Below, one piece after another: positions 38,566-48,915 of a stretch of 64,000 nt of DNA. Within the stretch, counting starts at the first letter, position 1. Every line of letters begins with the position of its first letter. The stretch lies in the NCBI RefSeq assembly GCF_006175985.1, contig NZ_SRSH01000008.1:124001-188000 (forward strand), in the 5' to 3' direction. The notes beneath the pieces were generated by a model that did not search any database, was not told the origin of the DNA, and was given only the letters and a program-made list of their open reading frames with translations. The stretch is from Methylotetracoccus oryzae (GTDB taxonomy: Bacteria > Pseudomonadota > Gammaproteobacteria > Methylococcales > Methylococcaceae). A program made the position numbers and the translations under genes.

Positions 38566-38776
38566 ATGGCGTAGGATGCGGGCCGGTGCGGCGACGGCCA
38601 ACCCACTTGAATGCGGGCGCACAACTACGGATTGCGACCGTCGGTACCAATCGAGGTTTCATGCTTTACAAATACGAAATACAACCTGACTTGCCGCGAC
38701 ATCCGGCTTCTCACCCGCCTCGGTGCATTGGGTCACCGAGTCGTTTCGCCGCGGGTATTTGCCGCTGGAGCTCGCC
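38566..38776 (+). other. site where murF is expected but absent
   Basis: Between the murE stop and the mraY ATG there are only 211 bases, while a murF gene needs about 1350. Translation of all three plus-strand frames gives no MurF-like stretch. Immediately after the murE TGA comes ATGGCGTAG, a start, one codon and a stop. The segment around 38655-38695 is visibly less GC-rich than its surroundings. No insertion-sequence end, direct repeat or convincing promoter was seen. Confidence 0.8.
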
Positions 38777-39859
38777 ATGCTTCTGACCCTGACGCGCTGG
38801 CTGGAAAGCTATTTTGACATTTTCCGTGTTTTCAACTACCTGACCTTCCGCGGGATCCTCGGGGTACTCACAGCTTTGTTGATCTCGTTTCTGGTCGGGC
38901 CGGCGATGATTCGGCGGCTGAGCCGTTACAAGATCGGGCAAAGCATTCGTGAGGACGGGCCGCAGAGCCATTTCTCGAAGGCCGGCACGCCGACCATGGG
39001 CGGTGCATTGATCCTGGTTTCGATCGCCGCCAGCACCCTGCTCTGGGGAGACCTGACCAATCGTTACATCTGGACCGTGCTCTCGGTCACGCTTGCCTTT
39101 GGCATCGTCGGTTTCGTCGATGACTACCGTAAGCTGGTACTGCGAAACAGCAAAGGGTTGCTGGCTCGCGAGAAGTACTTCTGGCAGTCGGTGTTCGGCC
39201 TCGCGGCCGCCTTGTTTCTTTACTTCTCGGCGTCGACGCCAGCCGAGACGCAATATATCGTGCCGTTCTTCAAAAGCGTTGTGATCGATCTCGGTCCCGG
39301 GTACGTCTTGCTGACCTATCTCGTCATCGTAGGCACTAGCAATGCCGTGAACCTGACCGACGGTCTCGACGGTCTTGCGATCATGCCAACCGTGATGGTC
39401 GGAGGGGCCCTCGGCATCTTCGCCTACGCGTCGGGGCACGCGAGCTTTGCCGAATATCTGGGTATCCCTTTCGTACCGAAGGCGGGCGATCTGGTTGTAT
39501 TCTGCGGCTCACTGGTCGGCGCGGGTCTCGGGTTTCTGTGGTTCAATGCCTATCCTGCTCAGGTTTTCATGGGCGACGTGGGCGCGCTGGCTCTCGGCGC
39601 GGCACTCGGTGCCCTGGCTGTCCTGGTACGCCAGGAAGTTGTGCTGATGATCATGGGCGGCGTCTTCGTAATGGAAACGGTCTCGGTCGTATTGCAGGTC
39701 GCCTCCTTCAAGATGACCGGAAAGCGCATCTTCCGCATGGCGCCGCTGCATCATCATTTCGAGCTCAAGGGCTGGCCGGAGCCGCGCGTGATCGTTCGTT
39801 TCTGGATCGTCACCGTCATTCTGGTGCTCGCCGGTCTGGCGACCTTGAAGCTGCGCTGA
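38777..39859 (+). CDS. mraY: phospho-MurNAc-pentapeptide translocase MraY
   Basis: MraY transfers phospho-MurNAc-pentapeptide to undecaprenyl phosphate, making lipid I on the inner face of the membrane. The protein is 360 residues, the same length as in E. coli, with about ten membrane spans. Motifs are [12 protein letters not shown], the acidic [21 protein letters not shown] and the histidine-rich [14 protein letters not shown] loop. ATG 38777 has CTGGAG shortly upstream. An upstream in-frame GTG at 38723 would add 18 non-homologous residues. It is intact despite the missing murF upstream. Confidence 0.97.
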   Translation: MLLTLTRWLESYFDIFRVFNYLTFRGILGVLTALLISFLVGPAMIRRLSRYKIGQSIREDGPQSHFSKAGTPTMGGALILVSIAASTLLWGDLTNRYIWTVLSVTLAFGIVGFVDDYRKLVLRNSKGLLAREKYFWQSVFGLAAALFLYFSASTPAETQYIVPFFKSVVIDLGPGYVLLTYLVIVGTSNAVNLTDGLDGLAIMPTVMVGGALGIFAYASGHASFAEYLGIPFVPKAGDLVVFCGSLVGAGLGFLWFNAYPAQVFMGDVGALALGAALGALAVLVRQEVVLMIMGGVFVMETVSVVLQVASFKMTGKRIFRMAPLHHHFELKGWPEPRVIVRFWIVTVILVLAGLATLKLR

Positions 39860-39875
39860 GCAAAGGGAGTTCGCC

Positions 39876-41240
39876 TTGACCCGTAACCTGACCGATTCCC
39901 GTCTGGCTGCCGCCGGGCTAAGCCCCGATTCGCGGGCGCTGATCGTCGGTCTCGGCAAGACCGGTTTGTCGGTCGCCCGTTTCCTGGCCGGGAAAGGTAT
40001 CCGCTTCGCCGTGGTCGACAGCCGTTCCGACCCCCCGGGCCTGAATGCGTTGCGGGAAGCATTCCCCGATGTCGGGGTTTTCCTTGGTGATTTCGCCCCA
40101 GCGGCCTTCGCCGCCGCGACGCATCTGATCGTGAACCCCGGCGTGGCGTTGGATATTCCTCCCATCGCGGCGGCGGCTGCCAGGGGGGCGCGAGTGCTGG
40201 GTGATGTGGATTTGTTTGCCTGCTGCGCGAACGCGCCGGTGGTCGGCATTACCGGCTCAAACGGCAAGAGCACCGTGACGGCGCTGCTCGGGCTGATGGC
40301 AGAGCGCGACGAACGCCGAGTCCGGGTCGGCGGGAACCTGGGCGAGCCCATGCTCGATCTGCTGGACGACGAAGCCGAACTCTATGTGTTGGAGTTGTCG
40401 AGCTTTCAGCTGGAACGCTCGTCGCTGCTGGAGCCGCTCGCCGCAACCGTGTTGAACGTCACTCCCGACCATATGGATCGCTACGCGGATCTGGAGGGCT
40501 ACGCGGCGGCCAAAGCGCGGATCTTCAATGGAAATGGTGTCATGGTGCTGACCCAGGATGATCCCATCGTAGCCGCGATGGCGCAGCCGGGGCGTCGGGT
40601 CGTCTGGTTCGGCTTGAACGGCGCTGCTGATTTCCGTCTCCAGGAGCGCGAGGGAGAGGTGTGGCTGACCCGGGGTGAGCAGTTCCTGATGCCGGCGGGC
40701 GAGGTTCGGATTCGCGGGCAGCACAATCTGAGCAATGCGCTCGCGGCGCTAGCCCTGGGGACGGCTGCCGGCCTTTCGGAGCAGGCGATGGCCGATGCGC
40801 TGAGAGTTTTCCCGGGATTGGAACACCGGATGCAGTGGGTTGCCGAGCGGCATGGGGTGACTTACGTGAACGACTCGAAGGCGACCAACGTCGGAGCCTG
40901 CCTGGCGGCGCTTTCGGGTCTGACCGGAAAGGCCGTGCTGATTGCGGGCGGGGACGGCAAGGGCGCGGATTTCAGCATACTGCGGGATGCTGCGGCCCGA
41001 CACCTTCGGGCCGCGGTGTTGATGGGCAAGGATGCGGCGCTGCTGCAATCCGCCCTGGGTCACGTGGTGCCGGTCTCCCGAGTGAACAACATGCACGAGG
41101 CGGTCGCCGCCGCCGCGGCTCTGGCTCAGGACGGGGATACCGTCTTGCTCGCCCCGGCCTGTGCCAGCCTTGATCAGTATCGCGATTATCAGCACCGGGG
41201 TCAGGTATTCGTGGAAGCCGTTCGGAGTTTGCCGGCATGA
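39876..41240 (+). CDS. murD: UDP-MurNAc-L-alanine:D-glutamate ligase MurD
   Basis: MurD adds D-glutamate to UDP-MurNAc-L-Ala. The 454 residues show the N-terminal Rossmann-type domain (ALIVGLGKTGLSVARFLAG), the ATP loop GITGSNGKSTVTALL, LELSSFQLE, DHMDRY and YVNDSKATN with GGDGKGADF. The start is TTG at 39876 with AAAGGGAG about 9 bases upstream; no ATG or GTG lies in a better position. It follows mraY by 16 bases and overlaps ftsW by 4. Confidence 0.96.
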   Translation: MTRNLTDSRLAAAGLSPDSRALIVGLGKTGLSVARFLAGKGIRFAVVDSRSDPPGLNALREAFPDVGVFLGDFAPAAFAAATHLIVNPGVALDIPPIAAAAARGARVLGDVDLFACCANAPVVGITGSNGKSTVTALLGLMAERDERRVRVGGNLGEPMLDLLDDEAELYVLELSSFQLERSSLLEPLAATVLNVTPDHMDRYADLEGYAAAKARIFNGNGVMVLTQDDPIVAAMAQPGRRVVWFGLNGAADFRLQEREGEVWLTRGEQFLMPAGEVRIRGQHNLSNALAALALGTAAGLSEQAMADALRVFPGLEHRMQWVAERHGVTYVNDSKATNVGACLAALSGLTGKAVLIAGGDGKGADFSILRDAAARHLRAAVLMGKDAALLQSALGHVVPVSRVNNMHEAVAAAAALAQDGDTVLLAPACASLDQYRDYQHRGQVFVEAVRSLPA

Positions 41241-42439
41241 AGCATGCGGTTGTAGCACAACGCAGCCAGGGGGTGGTCCTGGCCTGGGGACAGAATCGTT
41301 TTTACGTCGATACCCTACTCCTGCTCGCGGCGAGTGGTTTGCTGATTCTTGGGTTCATCATGGTGTCGTCGGCTTCGCTTCATCTGGGCGATAAGTTCGC
41401 GGACGACAGCTTCTTTTTTCCCAAGCATCAGTTGGCCCATATCCTTGCCGGCTTTCTCCTGGCAGTGACGGTCGCCACGGTTAAACTGGATACTTGGCAG
41501 AAGTCCTCATTCGTTTTGTTTGGTTTCGGCATCCTGTTATTGCTGATCGTGCTGATCCCAGGGTTGGGCACCCGCGTCAATGGGGCTATCCGCTGGCTTA
41601 ACCTGTTCGGCGTCCGGATCCAGGTTTCCGAGATCTTCAAACTCATCGCGGTCATCTATGTTGCCAGTTATCTGACGCGACATCTGGACGTCGTCCGCTC
41701 GTCCGTGCTCGGGATGGTGTACCCCCTCGGTTTGTTGGCGATCGCCTGCGGGTTGCTGTTGATGGAGCCCGATTTCGGAGCCTCCGCGGTGATCATGGCA
41801 ACGGCGCTGGGCATGCTGTTCGTCGGGGGCGCGCGTCTTTGGCCTTTCGGGGTTTTGGCCGGCCTGATGGCGGTTTCAGCGGTCGCCCTCGTCGTTACGG
41901 CAGAATATCGCCTGAAGCGCGTGTTGAGCTTTCTGGACCCGTGGGCGGATCCGCTGAACACCGGATTCCAGTTGACTCAGGCGCTAATCGCCTTCGGACG
42001 TGGCGAATGGACGGGTGTGGGACTGGGATCTAGCGTTCAGAAGCTCTTCTATTTGCCGGAGGCCCACACGGATTTCCTGTTTTCCGTAATCGGCGAGGAA
42101 CTGGGTCTCCTGGGTGCCTGCGCCGTGATCCTGCTGTTTGCCGTCGTCGTGTGGCGGGCGTTCGCCATTGGTCGGCTGGCCGAGCAGCAGGGTTTGCGCT
42201 TCGGTGCGTATCTTGCGTACGGCATCGGGATCTGGTTCGGCCTGCAGGCTTTCATCAACATGGGCGTCAACATGGGGATGCTGCCGACCAAGGGCCTGAC
42301 CTTGCCCCTTATGAGCTACGGCGGCGGCAGTATGATCGTGACCTGCGCGGCGCTGGCGCTATTGCTGCGTGTGCGCTCAGAAGCCGTTGAGCGGCGACTC
42401 GGCGGACCCCGGATCCGGACGACATGGGCACGCGCATAG
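41237..42439 (+). CDS. ftsW: septal peptidoglycan polymerase FtsW
   Basis: FtsW is the SEDS-family glycosyltransferase that polymerises lipid II at the septum together with FtsI. The 400-residue protein has about ten transmembrane helices. Family signatures include NGAIRWLNLFGVRIQVSEIFKL, LLLMEPDFGASAVI, FLDPWADPLNTGFQLTQALIAFGRG, EAHTDFLFSVIGEELG and NMGVNMGMLPTKGLTLPLMSYGGGS. The ATG overlaps the murD stop, and the end overlaps murG by 16 bases. Cluster position favours FtsW over its paralogue RodA. Confidence 0.96.
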   Translation: MKHAVVAQRSQGVVLAWGQNRFYVDTLLLLAASGLLILGFIMVSSASLHLGDKFADDSFFFPKHQLAHILAGFLLAVTVATVKLDTWQKSSFVLFGFGILLLLIVLIPGLGTRVNGAIRWLNLFGVRIQVSEIFKLIAVIYVASYLTRHLDVVRSSVLGMVYPLGLLAIACGLLLMEPDFGASAVIMATALGMLFVGGARLWPFGVLAGLMAVSAVALVVTAEYRLKRVLSFLDPWADPLNTGFQLTQALIAFGRGEWTGVGLGSSVQKLFYLPEAHTDFLFSVIGEELGLLGACAVILLFAVVVWRAFAIGRLAEQQGLRFGAYLAYGIGIWFGLQAFINMGVNMGMLPTKGLTLPLMSYGGGSMIVTCAALALLLRVRSEAVERRLGGPRIRTTWARA

Positions 42440-43491
42440 TCATCATGGCCGGTGGTACCGGCGGACATGTCTACCCGGCGCTCGCCGTCGCGGAGGAATT
42501 GCGCACCCGGGGGTGCGAGCTGGTCTGGATGGGGACGCAACGAGGCCTGGAGTCGCGTGTGGTGCCGTCCGCGGGGTTCGCATTGGAGACACTGAGTGTC
42601 GCAGGTCTTCGCGGTAAGAATTGGCGCGAACGCGTCACCGGCCCGTTTCTGTTGCTCAAGTCCTGTCTGCAGGCCATCGGCATCCTTCGGCGCCATCGGC
42701 CGCAAGTGGTGCTGGGATTCGGCGGGTTCGTCTCGGGCCCGGGCGGGCTGATGAGCCGTTTGTTGGGCGTCCCGCTCGTGATACATGAACAGAACTGCAT
42801 CCCCGGGACTACCAACCGCTGGCTTGCGAAAAGCGCCCGCAAGGTGTTGGAAGCCTTTCCCGGCAGTTTTCCGAAGGAGCGGCAAGCGGAGTGCACCGGG
42901 AACCCGGTGCGCCGAGCCCTGATCGAGATTGCCGCGCAACGCGCATCCCGACTGCCTGATGCTCCGCTCCGCATCTTCGTTTTCGGCGGAAGCCTCGGCG
43001 CACAAGCCTTGAATGAGATCGTCCCGGAGGCCTTGGCCCAGCTAAATCTCCCTTGCGAGATCCGGCATCAGACCGGTGCGGCGATGCGGGATCAGACCGC
43101 TGCGTTGTACCGTCGTCTGGGGGTGGCTTCGGAAGTCGTCGCGTTCATTGACGACATGGCCAGTGCCTATCGCTGGGCCGATCTGGCGGTTTGCCGGTCC
43201 GGTGCCATGACCGTCAGCGAGCTGGCGGTCGTCGCCTTGCCGGCGATCCTGGTGCCCTATCCGCACGCGATCGATGATCATCAGACCGCCAATGCTCGGT
43301 TTTTCGAGCAGGGAGGCGCCGGTCGCTGTGTCCCTCAGAACGAATTGACCGCCGCAGGCCTTGCTGCGCTCATTCGTGAACTGGCCGCCGATCCCGAGAC
43401 ATTGGTGGCAATGGGCCGCCAGGCAAGCACTCTCGCCAAGCCGGAGGCGGCGCAACGGGTCGCGGATATCGCTCTGGAGGAGGCACGATGA
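42424..43491 (+). CDS. murG: lipid II synthase MurG
   Basis: MurG is the peripheral inner-membrane glycosyltransferase that adds GlcNAc to lipid I to form lipid II. The 355 residues include the nucleotide-sugar loop [68 protein letters not shown] and the C-terminal [34 protein letters not shown] region with its acceptor-site residues. It overlaps ftsW by 16 bases and murC by 4, so all three are probably coupled in translation. Confidence 0.97.
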   Translation: MGTRIVIMAGGTGGHVYPALAVAEELRTRGCELVWMGTQRGLESRVVPSAGFALETLSVAGLRGKNWRERVTGPFLLLKSCLQAIGILRRHRPQVVLGFGGFVSGPGGLMSRLLGVPLVIHEQNCIPGTTNRWLAKSARKVLEAFPGSFPKERQAECTGNPVRRALIEIAAQRASRLPDAPLRIFVFGGSLGAQALNEIVPEALAQLNLPCEIRHQTGAAMRDQTAALYRRLGVASEVVAFIDDMASAYRWADLAVCRSGAMTVSELAVVALPAILVPYPHAIDDHQTANARFFEQGGAGRCVPQNELTAAGLAALIRELAADPETLVAMGRQASTLAKPEAAQRVADIALEEAR

Positions 43492-44933
43492 TGACCAGTT
43501 TCGAGGCCCCGCTGAGCGGTTCGCCCATGCGTCGGATTCGCCGTATACATTTTGTCGGTATTGGCGGTGCGGGCATGAGCGGGATTGCCGAGGTGCTGCT
43601 CGGCCTCGGATACCAGGTGTCCGGGTCTGATCTGAGGGAAGGTCCTGCCACCTTGCATCTGCGCCATTTGGGGGCAGAGATTGCGATAGGCCACGCTGTC
43701 GCGAATGTCCAAGGCGCTCAGGTCGTGGTAATATCCAGTGCCGTCGCGTCGGCGAACGTCGAGGTGGTTGCTGCGCGTGAGCAACGTATCCCGGTGATTT
43801 CGCGGGCGGAGATGCTGGCCGAGCTAATGCGGTTTCGCTACGGGATCGCCGTTGCGGGCACGCATGGCAAGACCACGACGACCAGCCTCACGGCCAGCAT
43901 TTTGGCCGAGGCGGGGTTGGATCCGACATTCGTTATTGGCGGGAAGCTGAATAGCGCAGGCACCAACGCCCAGTTGGGGGCGGGACAGTATCTGGTCGCA
44001 GAGGCTGACGAAAGCGATGCGTCCTTCCTGCACCTACAGCCGATGATCGCTGTTGTCACGAACATCGATCAGGACCACATGGAGACCTACGGTGGGGACC
44101 TCGGCAAGCTCCAGGACACTTTCATCGAATTCATACATCAACTGCCGTTCTATGGCCTCGCGGTACTATGCCGTGACGATCCCGGCGTTCAGGCAGCGTT
44201 GCCCCGCATCAGTAAGCCCGTGAGATCCTATGGCATCTCTGAGGGGGCAGACGTGCGTGCCGAGAATATCCGCCAGGTCGGGCTGGCGAGTCATTTCGAA
44301 CTCGTCCGCGAGGGGCGGGCGGGACGCCTCGACGTCACGCTCAATCTGCCAGGGCGGCACAATGTTCAGAATTCGCTGGCCGCCATTGCGGTCGCGACCG
44401 AACTGGAGGTGCCGGACGACCTTATTCTGCGGGCCTTACGCAATTTCCGCGGCATCGGCCGCCGTTTTCAGATCAATGCCGAAGTCCCGCGGGGCGAACA
44501 GAGCGTGACATTCGTCGACGACTACGGTCACCATCCGCGCGAAGTGGCGGCAACCCTTGACGCCGCGCGCGAAGCATGGCCGGATCGCCGGCTGCTGATG
44601 GTATTCCAACCGCATCGCTATACCCGTACCCGCGATCTCTTCGAAGACTTCGTCCGGGTGCTCTCGAAACCTGACCTTCTGGTCCTGCTTGACGTCTACG
44701 CCGCCGGCGAGGCGGCGATCGCGGGTGCCGACGGGCGCTCGTTGAGCCGCGCCATCCGTGTCAGAGGGCGGATCGACCCAATTTTCGTCGAAGAGTTGGA
44801 TGAGTTGGCGGAAGTCCTGGCCCCCCTGATCGAACCGGGTGACGTCGTCCTGACGCTGGGCGCTGGAAATATCGGTGCGGCCGCGGCTGCGCTGCCGAAA
44901 GCGCTTGCGGAGATGTGGCATGGCGACCGCTAG
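43488..44933 (+). CDS. murC: UDP-MurNAc:L-alanine ligase MurC
   Basis: MurC attaches L-alanine to UDP-MurNAc, starting the stem peptide. The 481 residues have the UDP-binding loop [17 protein letters not shown], the ATP loop [52 protein letters not shown] and [12 protein letters not shown]. The ATG overlaps the murG stop, with a second ATG one codon on. The 3' end overlaps murB by 14 bases. Confidence 0.97.
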   Translation: MMTSFEAPLSGSPMRRIRRIHFVGIGGAGMSGIAEVLLGLGYQVSGSDLREGPATLHLRHLGAEIAIGHAVANVQGAQVVVISSAVASANVEVVAAREQRIPVISRAEMLAELMRFRYGIAVAGTHGKTTTTSLTASILAEAGLDPTFVIGGKLNSAGTNAQLGAGQYLVAEADESDASFLHLQPMIAVVTNIDQDHMETYGGDLGKLQDTFIEFIHQLPFYGLAVLCRDDPGVQAALPRISKPVRSYGISEGADVRAENIRQVGLASHFELVREGRAGRLDVTLNLPGRHNVQNSLAAIAVATELEVPDDLILRALRNFRGIGRRFQINAEVPRGEQSVTFVDDYGHHPREVAATLDAAREAWPDRRLLMVFQPHRYTRTRDLFEDFVRVLSKPDLLVLLDVYAAGEAAIAGADGRSLSRAIRVRGRIDPIFVEELDELAEVLAPLIEPGDVVLTLGAGNIGAAAAALPKALAEMWHGDR

Positions 44934-45867
44934 TTTCCGCGTGGAGCAGCCGGTCGGGCTGGCTGGGCCGGCCGGTACCGAGACTTTTAATGCAACGTTG
45001 GCCGAATTCACGTCGTGGCGCGTTGGCGGACCAGCCGACCGGCTGTATCTCCCCGCAGATGCGTCCGATCTCAGCCATTACCTGCAGACACTCGCGCCGA
45101 CGGAGTCTGTCTTTTGGCTGGGTCTCGGAAGCAACCTCCTGGTTCGAGATGGGGGTGTCCGGGGTGTCGTGATTTGTACGAAAAATCGCTTGAAGTCGAT
45201 TGAACGTCGCGACGGCCTGCGCGTGTTCGTCCAGAGCGGCGTCCCGTGCGCGCACGTGGCGCGCTTCTGCGCCGACGCCGCGTGGGGTGGCGGTGAGTTC
45301 CTCGCCGGCATCCCTGGGACAGTGGGTGGCGCGTTGGCCATGAACGCCGGTGCTTTCGGCGGTGAGACCTGGGAACTCGTCGAACGCGTGCAGACCATGG
45401 ATCGCATGGGCGTCTGCCGGTGGCGCGCGGCGGCGGAGTTCACGGTGGGCTATCGCTCGGTGGTCGGGCTTCCGGTGGATGAATGGTTCATCGGCGCCGA
45501 GTTGCGCCTGCAGCCGGGCAATGCCTCGGCATCGCGCAGCAAGATTCGGGAATTGCTCGCGCGGCGTGCCGGTACCCAGCCGACGAACCTGCCCAGCTGT
45601 GGCTCAACCTTTCGCAACCCGCCCGGAGATCACGCCGGTCGACTAATCGAAGCCTGCGGACTTAAGGGATTCCAGCTCGGCGGTGCGCAGGTCTCGACCA
45701 AGCACGCCAATTTTCTCGTGAATTTGGGCCATGCCACGGCAGAGGATATCGAGCGGTTGATCTTGCACGTTCAATCTGAAGTTAACCGGTTATGCGGCGT
45801 GACCCTGCATCCGGAAGTGCGGATCGTCGGGGAGAGGCTGGCGGCGACGGGAGGGCGTAGCAAGTGA
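44920..45867 (+). CDS. murB: UDP-N-acetylenolpyruvoylglucosamine reductase MurB
   Basis: MurB is the FAD/NADPH enzyme that reduces the MurA product to UDP-MurNAc. The 315-residue protein starts at ATG 44920, inside the end of murC, with GGAG upstream. It shows [48 protein letters not shown] and the catalytic-serine segment [20 protein letters not shown]. Length and the GSTFRNP form fit the type II MurB class rather than the longer E. coli type I enzyme. Its place between murC and ddl is typical for non-enteric gammaproteobacteria. Confidence 0.96.
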   Translation: MATASFRVEQPVGLAGPAGTETFNATLAEFTSWRVGGPADRLYLPADASDLSHYLQTLAPTESVFWLGLGSNLLVRDGGVRGVVICTKNRLKSIERRDGLRVFVQSGVPCAHVARFCADAAWGGGEFLAGIPGTVGGALAMNAGAFGGETWELVERVQTMDRMGVCRWRAAAEFTVGYRSVVGLPVDEWFIGAELRLQPGNASASRSKIRELLARRAGTQPTNLPSCGSTFRNPPGDHAGRLIEACGLKGFQLGGAQVSTKHANFLVNLGHATAEDIERLILHVQSEVNRLCGVTLHPEVRIVGERLAATGGRSK

Positions 45868-46790
45868 AGTATCGGGTGCGGCAGGCTGAAGAGTTCGGGC
45901 ACGTCGCCGTGCTGATGGGCGGTACGGCCGCGGAGCGCGAGGTTTCGTTGAAGAGCGGACAAGCGGTGTTGGCCGCGCTGCAACAGCGAGGGATTCGGGC
46001 GACCGCCGTCGATGTGCGCGGGAATCTCGTTGCCAGCGTCCTTGATCAGGGCTTTGACCGTGCCTTCAATATCATTCACGGCCGGGGCGGGGAAGACGGA
46101 GTGCTGCAAGGCACCTTGGAATCCTTACGCCTGCCATACACCGGCAGCGGGGTGCTCGCATCGGCCCTGGCCATGGACAAGCTCCGGACCAAGTTGTGCT
46201 GGATGGGAGCGTCCATTCCGACCCCGGCATGGTGCGCTCTGGACGACGACTCCGATTTGCAGCGCTGCGCCGAGACCATCGGCTTCCCGGTGATCGTCAA
46301 GCCGTCCGCCGAGGGTTCCAGCATCGGCATGAGTCGTGCGGAGACGCTCGACGAGCTGCAGGCCGCCTGGCAGGCCGCATCGGCCTTTAATTGCCGCGTC
46401 TTCGCCGAGCAGTGGGTGGAAGGCAGGGAATATACGGCGGCGATCCTGAAGGACGAGCCCCTGCCGCTGATTCGTTTGGAGACGCCTAACGCGTTCTATG
46501 ACTTCGACGCGAAATACCGGGCGAACACGACCCGCTACCACTGTCCCAGCGGGCTCGACGAGGCGACTGAGCGTCGTTTTCAGCAGCTGGCATTGAAGGC
46601 ATGTCGTGCCGTCGGCGTCGAGGGTTGGGGGCGTGTCGATCTGTTGGTCGACGGCAACGGTCAGCCCTGGCTGATCGAAGTCAATACCGTTCCGGGCATG
46701 ACTGACCACAGCTTGGTGCCCATGGCCGCCAAGGCGGCAGGAATCCCGTTCGACGAACTCGTCTGGCGGATTCTGGAAACCAGCTGTTGA
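45864..46790 (+). CDS. ddl: D-alanine--D-alanine ligase
   Basis: Ddl makes the D-Ala-D-Ala dipeptide, which MurF would then add to the stem peptide. The 308-residue ATP-grasp enzyme has VLMGGTAAEREVSLKSG, NIIHGRGGEDGVLQG, PYTGSGVLASALAMDK, VKPSAEGSSIGMS, WVEGREYTAAIL, RVDLLVDGNGQPWLIEVNTVPGMT and a C-terminal GIPFDELVWRIL. It overlaps murB by 4 bases and ftsQ by one. Residues expected for D-Ala rather than D-lactate ligation are not unusual to the eye. Confidence 0.96.
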   Translation: MKYRVRQAEEFGHVAVLMGGTAAEREVSLKSGQAVLAALQQRGIRATAVDVRGNLVASVLDQGFDRAFNIIHGRGGEDGVLQGTLESLRLPYTGSGVLASALAMDKLRTKLCWMGASIPTPAWCALDDDSDLQRCAETIGFPVIVKPSAEGSSIGMSRAETLDELQAAWQAASAFNCRVFAEQWVEGREYTAAILKDEPLPLIRLETPNAFYDFDAKYRANTTRYHCPSGLDEATERRFQQLALKACRAVGVEGWGRVDLLVDGNGQPWLIEVNTVPGMTDHSLVPMAAKAAGIPFDELVWRILETSC

Positions 46791-47656
46791 TGAGACCCAG
46801 AACCGCAGTGACGCGGCGCAGAGCGCCGCAACAGAGCCTGCGCTCGCCGCTGACGGCACGGTGGCTGGCCCCCTTGCTCAGTCTCGGGCTGCTTGGCGTC
46901 ATCGGTTATGGCGCGTGGACCTATTGGAATCAGAGCTTGCGCCATGCCTATCCGATCCGCTACGTTCGAATCGAAGGCAAGATTCTCCAACTCGACGAGA
47001 GCGAGCTCAGCTCGGCGATCTCACCCCTGGCGCAGGGTGGTTTTTTTGACGTCGACCTGTCGGCGATCGAGGCAGTTGGCCGCTCGTTCCCCTGGGTGGA
47101 AGACCTCCGAGTGGTCCGTCAATGGCCGGATACGCTGATCGTGAACGTCAGCGAGCATCGACCGGCCGCGCGCTGGAACCAGGGAAGTCTCCTGAACGAC
47201 CGAGGCGTCCGGTTTACCCCGGCGAGCCTTGGGGGATTCGACGCGCTGCCCGTTCTGTCCGGACCTGAAGGACAGGAACGTGCAGTGTTCGCGGTGTTGA
47301 GCAAGCTGAATGCGATGATCCAGGGCGACGACGTCCGCGTCGGCAGGCTGCAATTGACCGCCCGACAAAGCTGGACCGCAACGCTTTCCGATGGCCAGGA
47401 AATCGTCATCGGGCGCCAGGACCCGGTAGCCAGCTTCGAGCGCCTTCGGCGTTGGTTGCCAAGCCTGGAGCGCCGGCGCGGGGCCTTTGTGAAGCGAGTC
47501 GACCTGCGCTACCGCAACGGTTTTGCCGTGGTCTGGGGTCTGGCAACCGAACCGGAGCCAGCGCCCGACGAAAACGGTGCAGCTGGGGGCACGGGAGCCT
47601 CTCTCCAGCCGTTCATGCAACGTCCAAACTCACATCTTGCGGCGCTTCAATGGTAA
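46790..47656 (+). CDS. ftsQ: cell division protein FtsQ
   Basis: FtsQ is a bitopic division protein that recruits FtsBL and downstream factors. The 288 residues have a basic cytoplasmic tail (RPRTAVTRRRAPQQ), a membrane span near 25-45 (LAPLLSLGLLGVIGYGAWTY) and a POTRA domain starting IRYVRIEGKILQLDESEL. The FtsQ domain follows, with FPWVEDLRVVRQWPDTLIV and EHRPAARWNQGSLLNDRGV. ATG 46790 forms TGATG with the ddl stop. The 3' end overlaps ftsA by 7 bases. Confidence 0.94.
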   Translation: MRPRTAVTRRRAPQQSLRSPLTARWLAPLLSLGLLGVIGYGAWTYWNQSLRHAYPIRYVRIEGKILQLDESELSSAISPLAQGGFFDVDLSAIEAVGRSFPWVEDLRVVRQWPDTLIVNVSEHRPAARWNQGSLLNDRGVRFTPASLGGFDALPVLSGPEGQERAVFAVLSKLNAMIQGDDVRVGRLQLTARQSWTATLSDGQEIVIGRQDPVASFERLRRWLPSLERRRGAFVKRVDLRYRNGFAVVWGLATEPEPAPDENGAAGGTGASLQPFMQRPNSHLAALQW

Positions 47657-48885
47657 GAAAAGCAGACAGAAACTTGATCGTCGGCCTCGATATCGGAACG
47701 TCCAAGGTCGCCTGTATCGTCGGCGAACTGAACGGCGATCACGATATCGAGGTGGTTGGCATCGGCACGCATCCGTCGCGGGGCATCAAGAAAGGTGTCG
47801 TCGTGAACCTGGAAACCACCGTGCTGTCGATTCAGCGGGCGGTCGAGGAGGCCGAGTTGATGGCGGGTTGCCGAATCAATTCGGTCTATGCCGGCATCGC
47901 CGGAAGCCATATCACGAGCATGAATTCGCATGGCATCGTGGCCATCCGCGACAAGGAAGTCACGCAGGCCGACGTGGACCGCGTGATCGATTCGGCGCGC
48001 GCGGTGGCCATTCCGGCCGATCAGAAAATTCTGCACATCCTGCCGCAGGAATTCGTCATCGACCGCCAGGAGGGCATCCGCGAGCCGATCGGCATGTCCG
48101 GCATCCGCCTGGAAGCCCGCGTGCACATCGTCACCGGCGCGGTCAGCGCCGCGCAGAACATCGTCAAATGCATACGGCGTTGCGGCCTGGAGGTCGAGGA
48201 CATCATTCTCGATCAGTTGGCCTCGTGTACCGCGGTGCTCAGCGAGGACGAGAAGGATCTCGGTGTGTGTCTCGTCGACATCGGCGGCGGCACCACCGAC
48301 ATCGCCGTGTTCACGGATGGCGCCATCCGACACACTGCCGTCATTCCGATCGCCGGGGACCAGGTCACCAACGACATCGCCGTGGCCCTGCGCACGCCCA
48401 CGCAGTTTGCCGAGGACATCAAGCTTCGCCACGGTTGCGCGCTGACTCAGCTGGCCAAACTCGAAGATACGATCGAGGTACCGAGTATTGGGGACCGTCC
48501 GGCGCGCAAGATCTCGCGCCTGAATCTGGCCGAAATCGTGGAACCACGCTACGAGGAACTTCTGCTGTTGGTGCAGGGGGAGTTGCGGCGCAGCGGGTTT
48601 GAAGACCTGATCGCGGCGGGCTTGGTGATTACGGGCGGCAGTGCGCGCGTCGAAGGTCTGACCGAGCTCGCGGAAGAGATCTTCCATGTTCCGGTGCGCG
48701 TCGGGGTGCCGCAGCATGTCACGGGTCTGACCGATGTCGTGCGCAACCCAATCTATGCAACCGGTGCCGGGTTGTTGCTATTCGCTCGCCAGCATCAGGG
48801 CGGAGGAGACCGGCAGTTCGTGGCGGGGCCGGGGTTCAAGGGCGTATGGACCAGGATGCGGAACTGGTTCAGTGGGAGTTTTTAG
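47650..48885 (+). CDS. ftsA: cell division protein FtsA
   Basis: FtsA is the actin-like ATPase that tethers FtsZ filaments to the membrane. The 411 residues start at ATG 47650, inside the end of ftsQ, with LIVGLDIGTSKVACIVGEL. The family motifs include GIKKGVVVNLETTVLSI, the 1C domain with AGIAGSHITSMNSHG, VCLVDIGGGTTDIAVFTDGAI, VITGGSARVEGLTELAEEIF, and a C-terminal amphipathic tail (VWTRMRNWFSGSF). A longer upstream frame within ftsQ is not homologous. ftsZ follows after 30 bases. Confidence 0.97.
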   Translation: MVRKADRNLIVGLDIGTSKVACIVGELNGDHDIEVVGIGTHPSRGIKKGVVVNLETTVLSIQRAVEEAELMAGCRINSVYAGIAGSHITSMNSHGIVAIRDKEVTQADVDRVIDSARAVAIPADQKILHILPQEFVIDRQEGIREPIGMSGIRLEARVHIVTGAVSAAQNIVKCIRRCGLEVEDIILDQLASCTAVLSEDEKDLGVCLVDIGGGTTDIAVFTDGAIRHTAVIPIAGDQVTNDIAVALRTPTQFAEDIKLRHGCALTQLAKLEDTIEVPSIGDRPARKISRLNLAEIVEPRYEELLLLVQGELRRSGFEDLIAAGLVITGGSARVEGLTELAEEIFHVPVRVGVPQHVTGLTDVVRNPIYATGAGLLLFARQHQGGGDRQFVAGPGFKGVWTRMRNWFSGSF

Positions 48886-48915
48886 GCATATCAAACCGAA
48901 CGTGAGGGATTGAGC

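Noticed and set aside
38655-38700. Promoter in the murE-mraY gap
   Set aside because: TTTACA and TACAAA occur in the AT-richer segment, but no matching partner box sits at 16-18 bases.
38566-38776. Remnant of murF
   Set aside because: No plus-strand frame shows MurF-like sequence, and no repeats or insertion-sequence ends mark a deletion, so I call it absent rather than a pseudogene.
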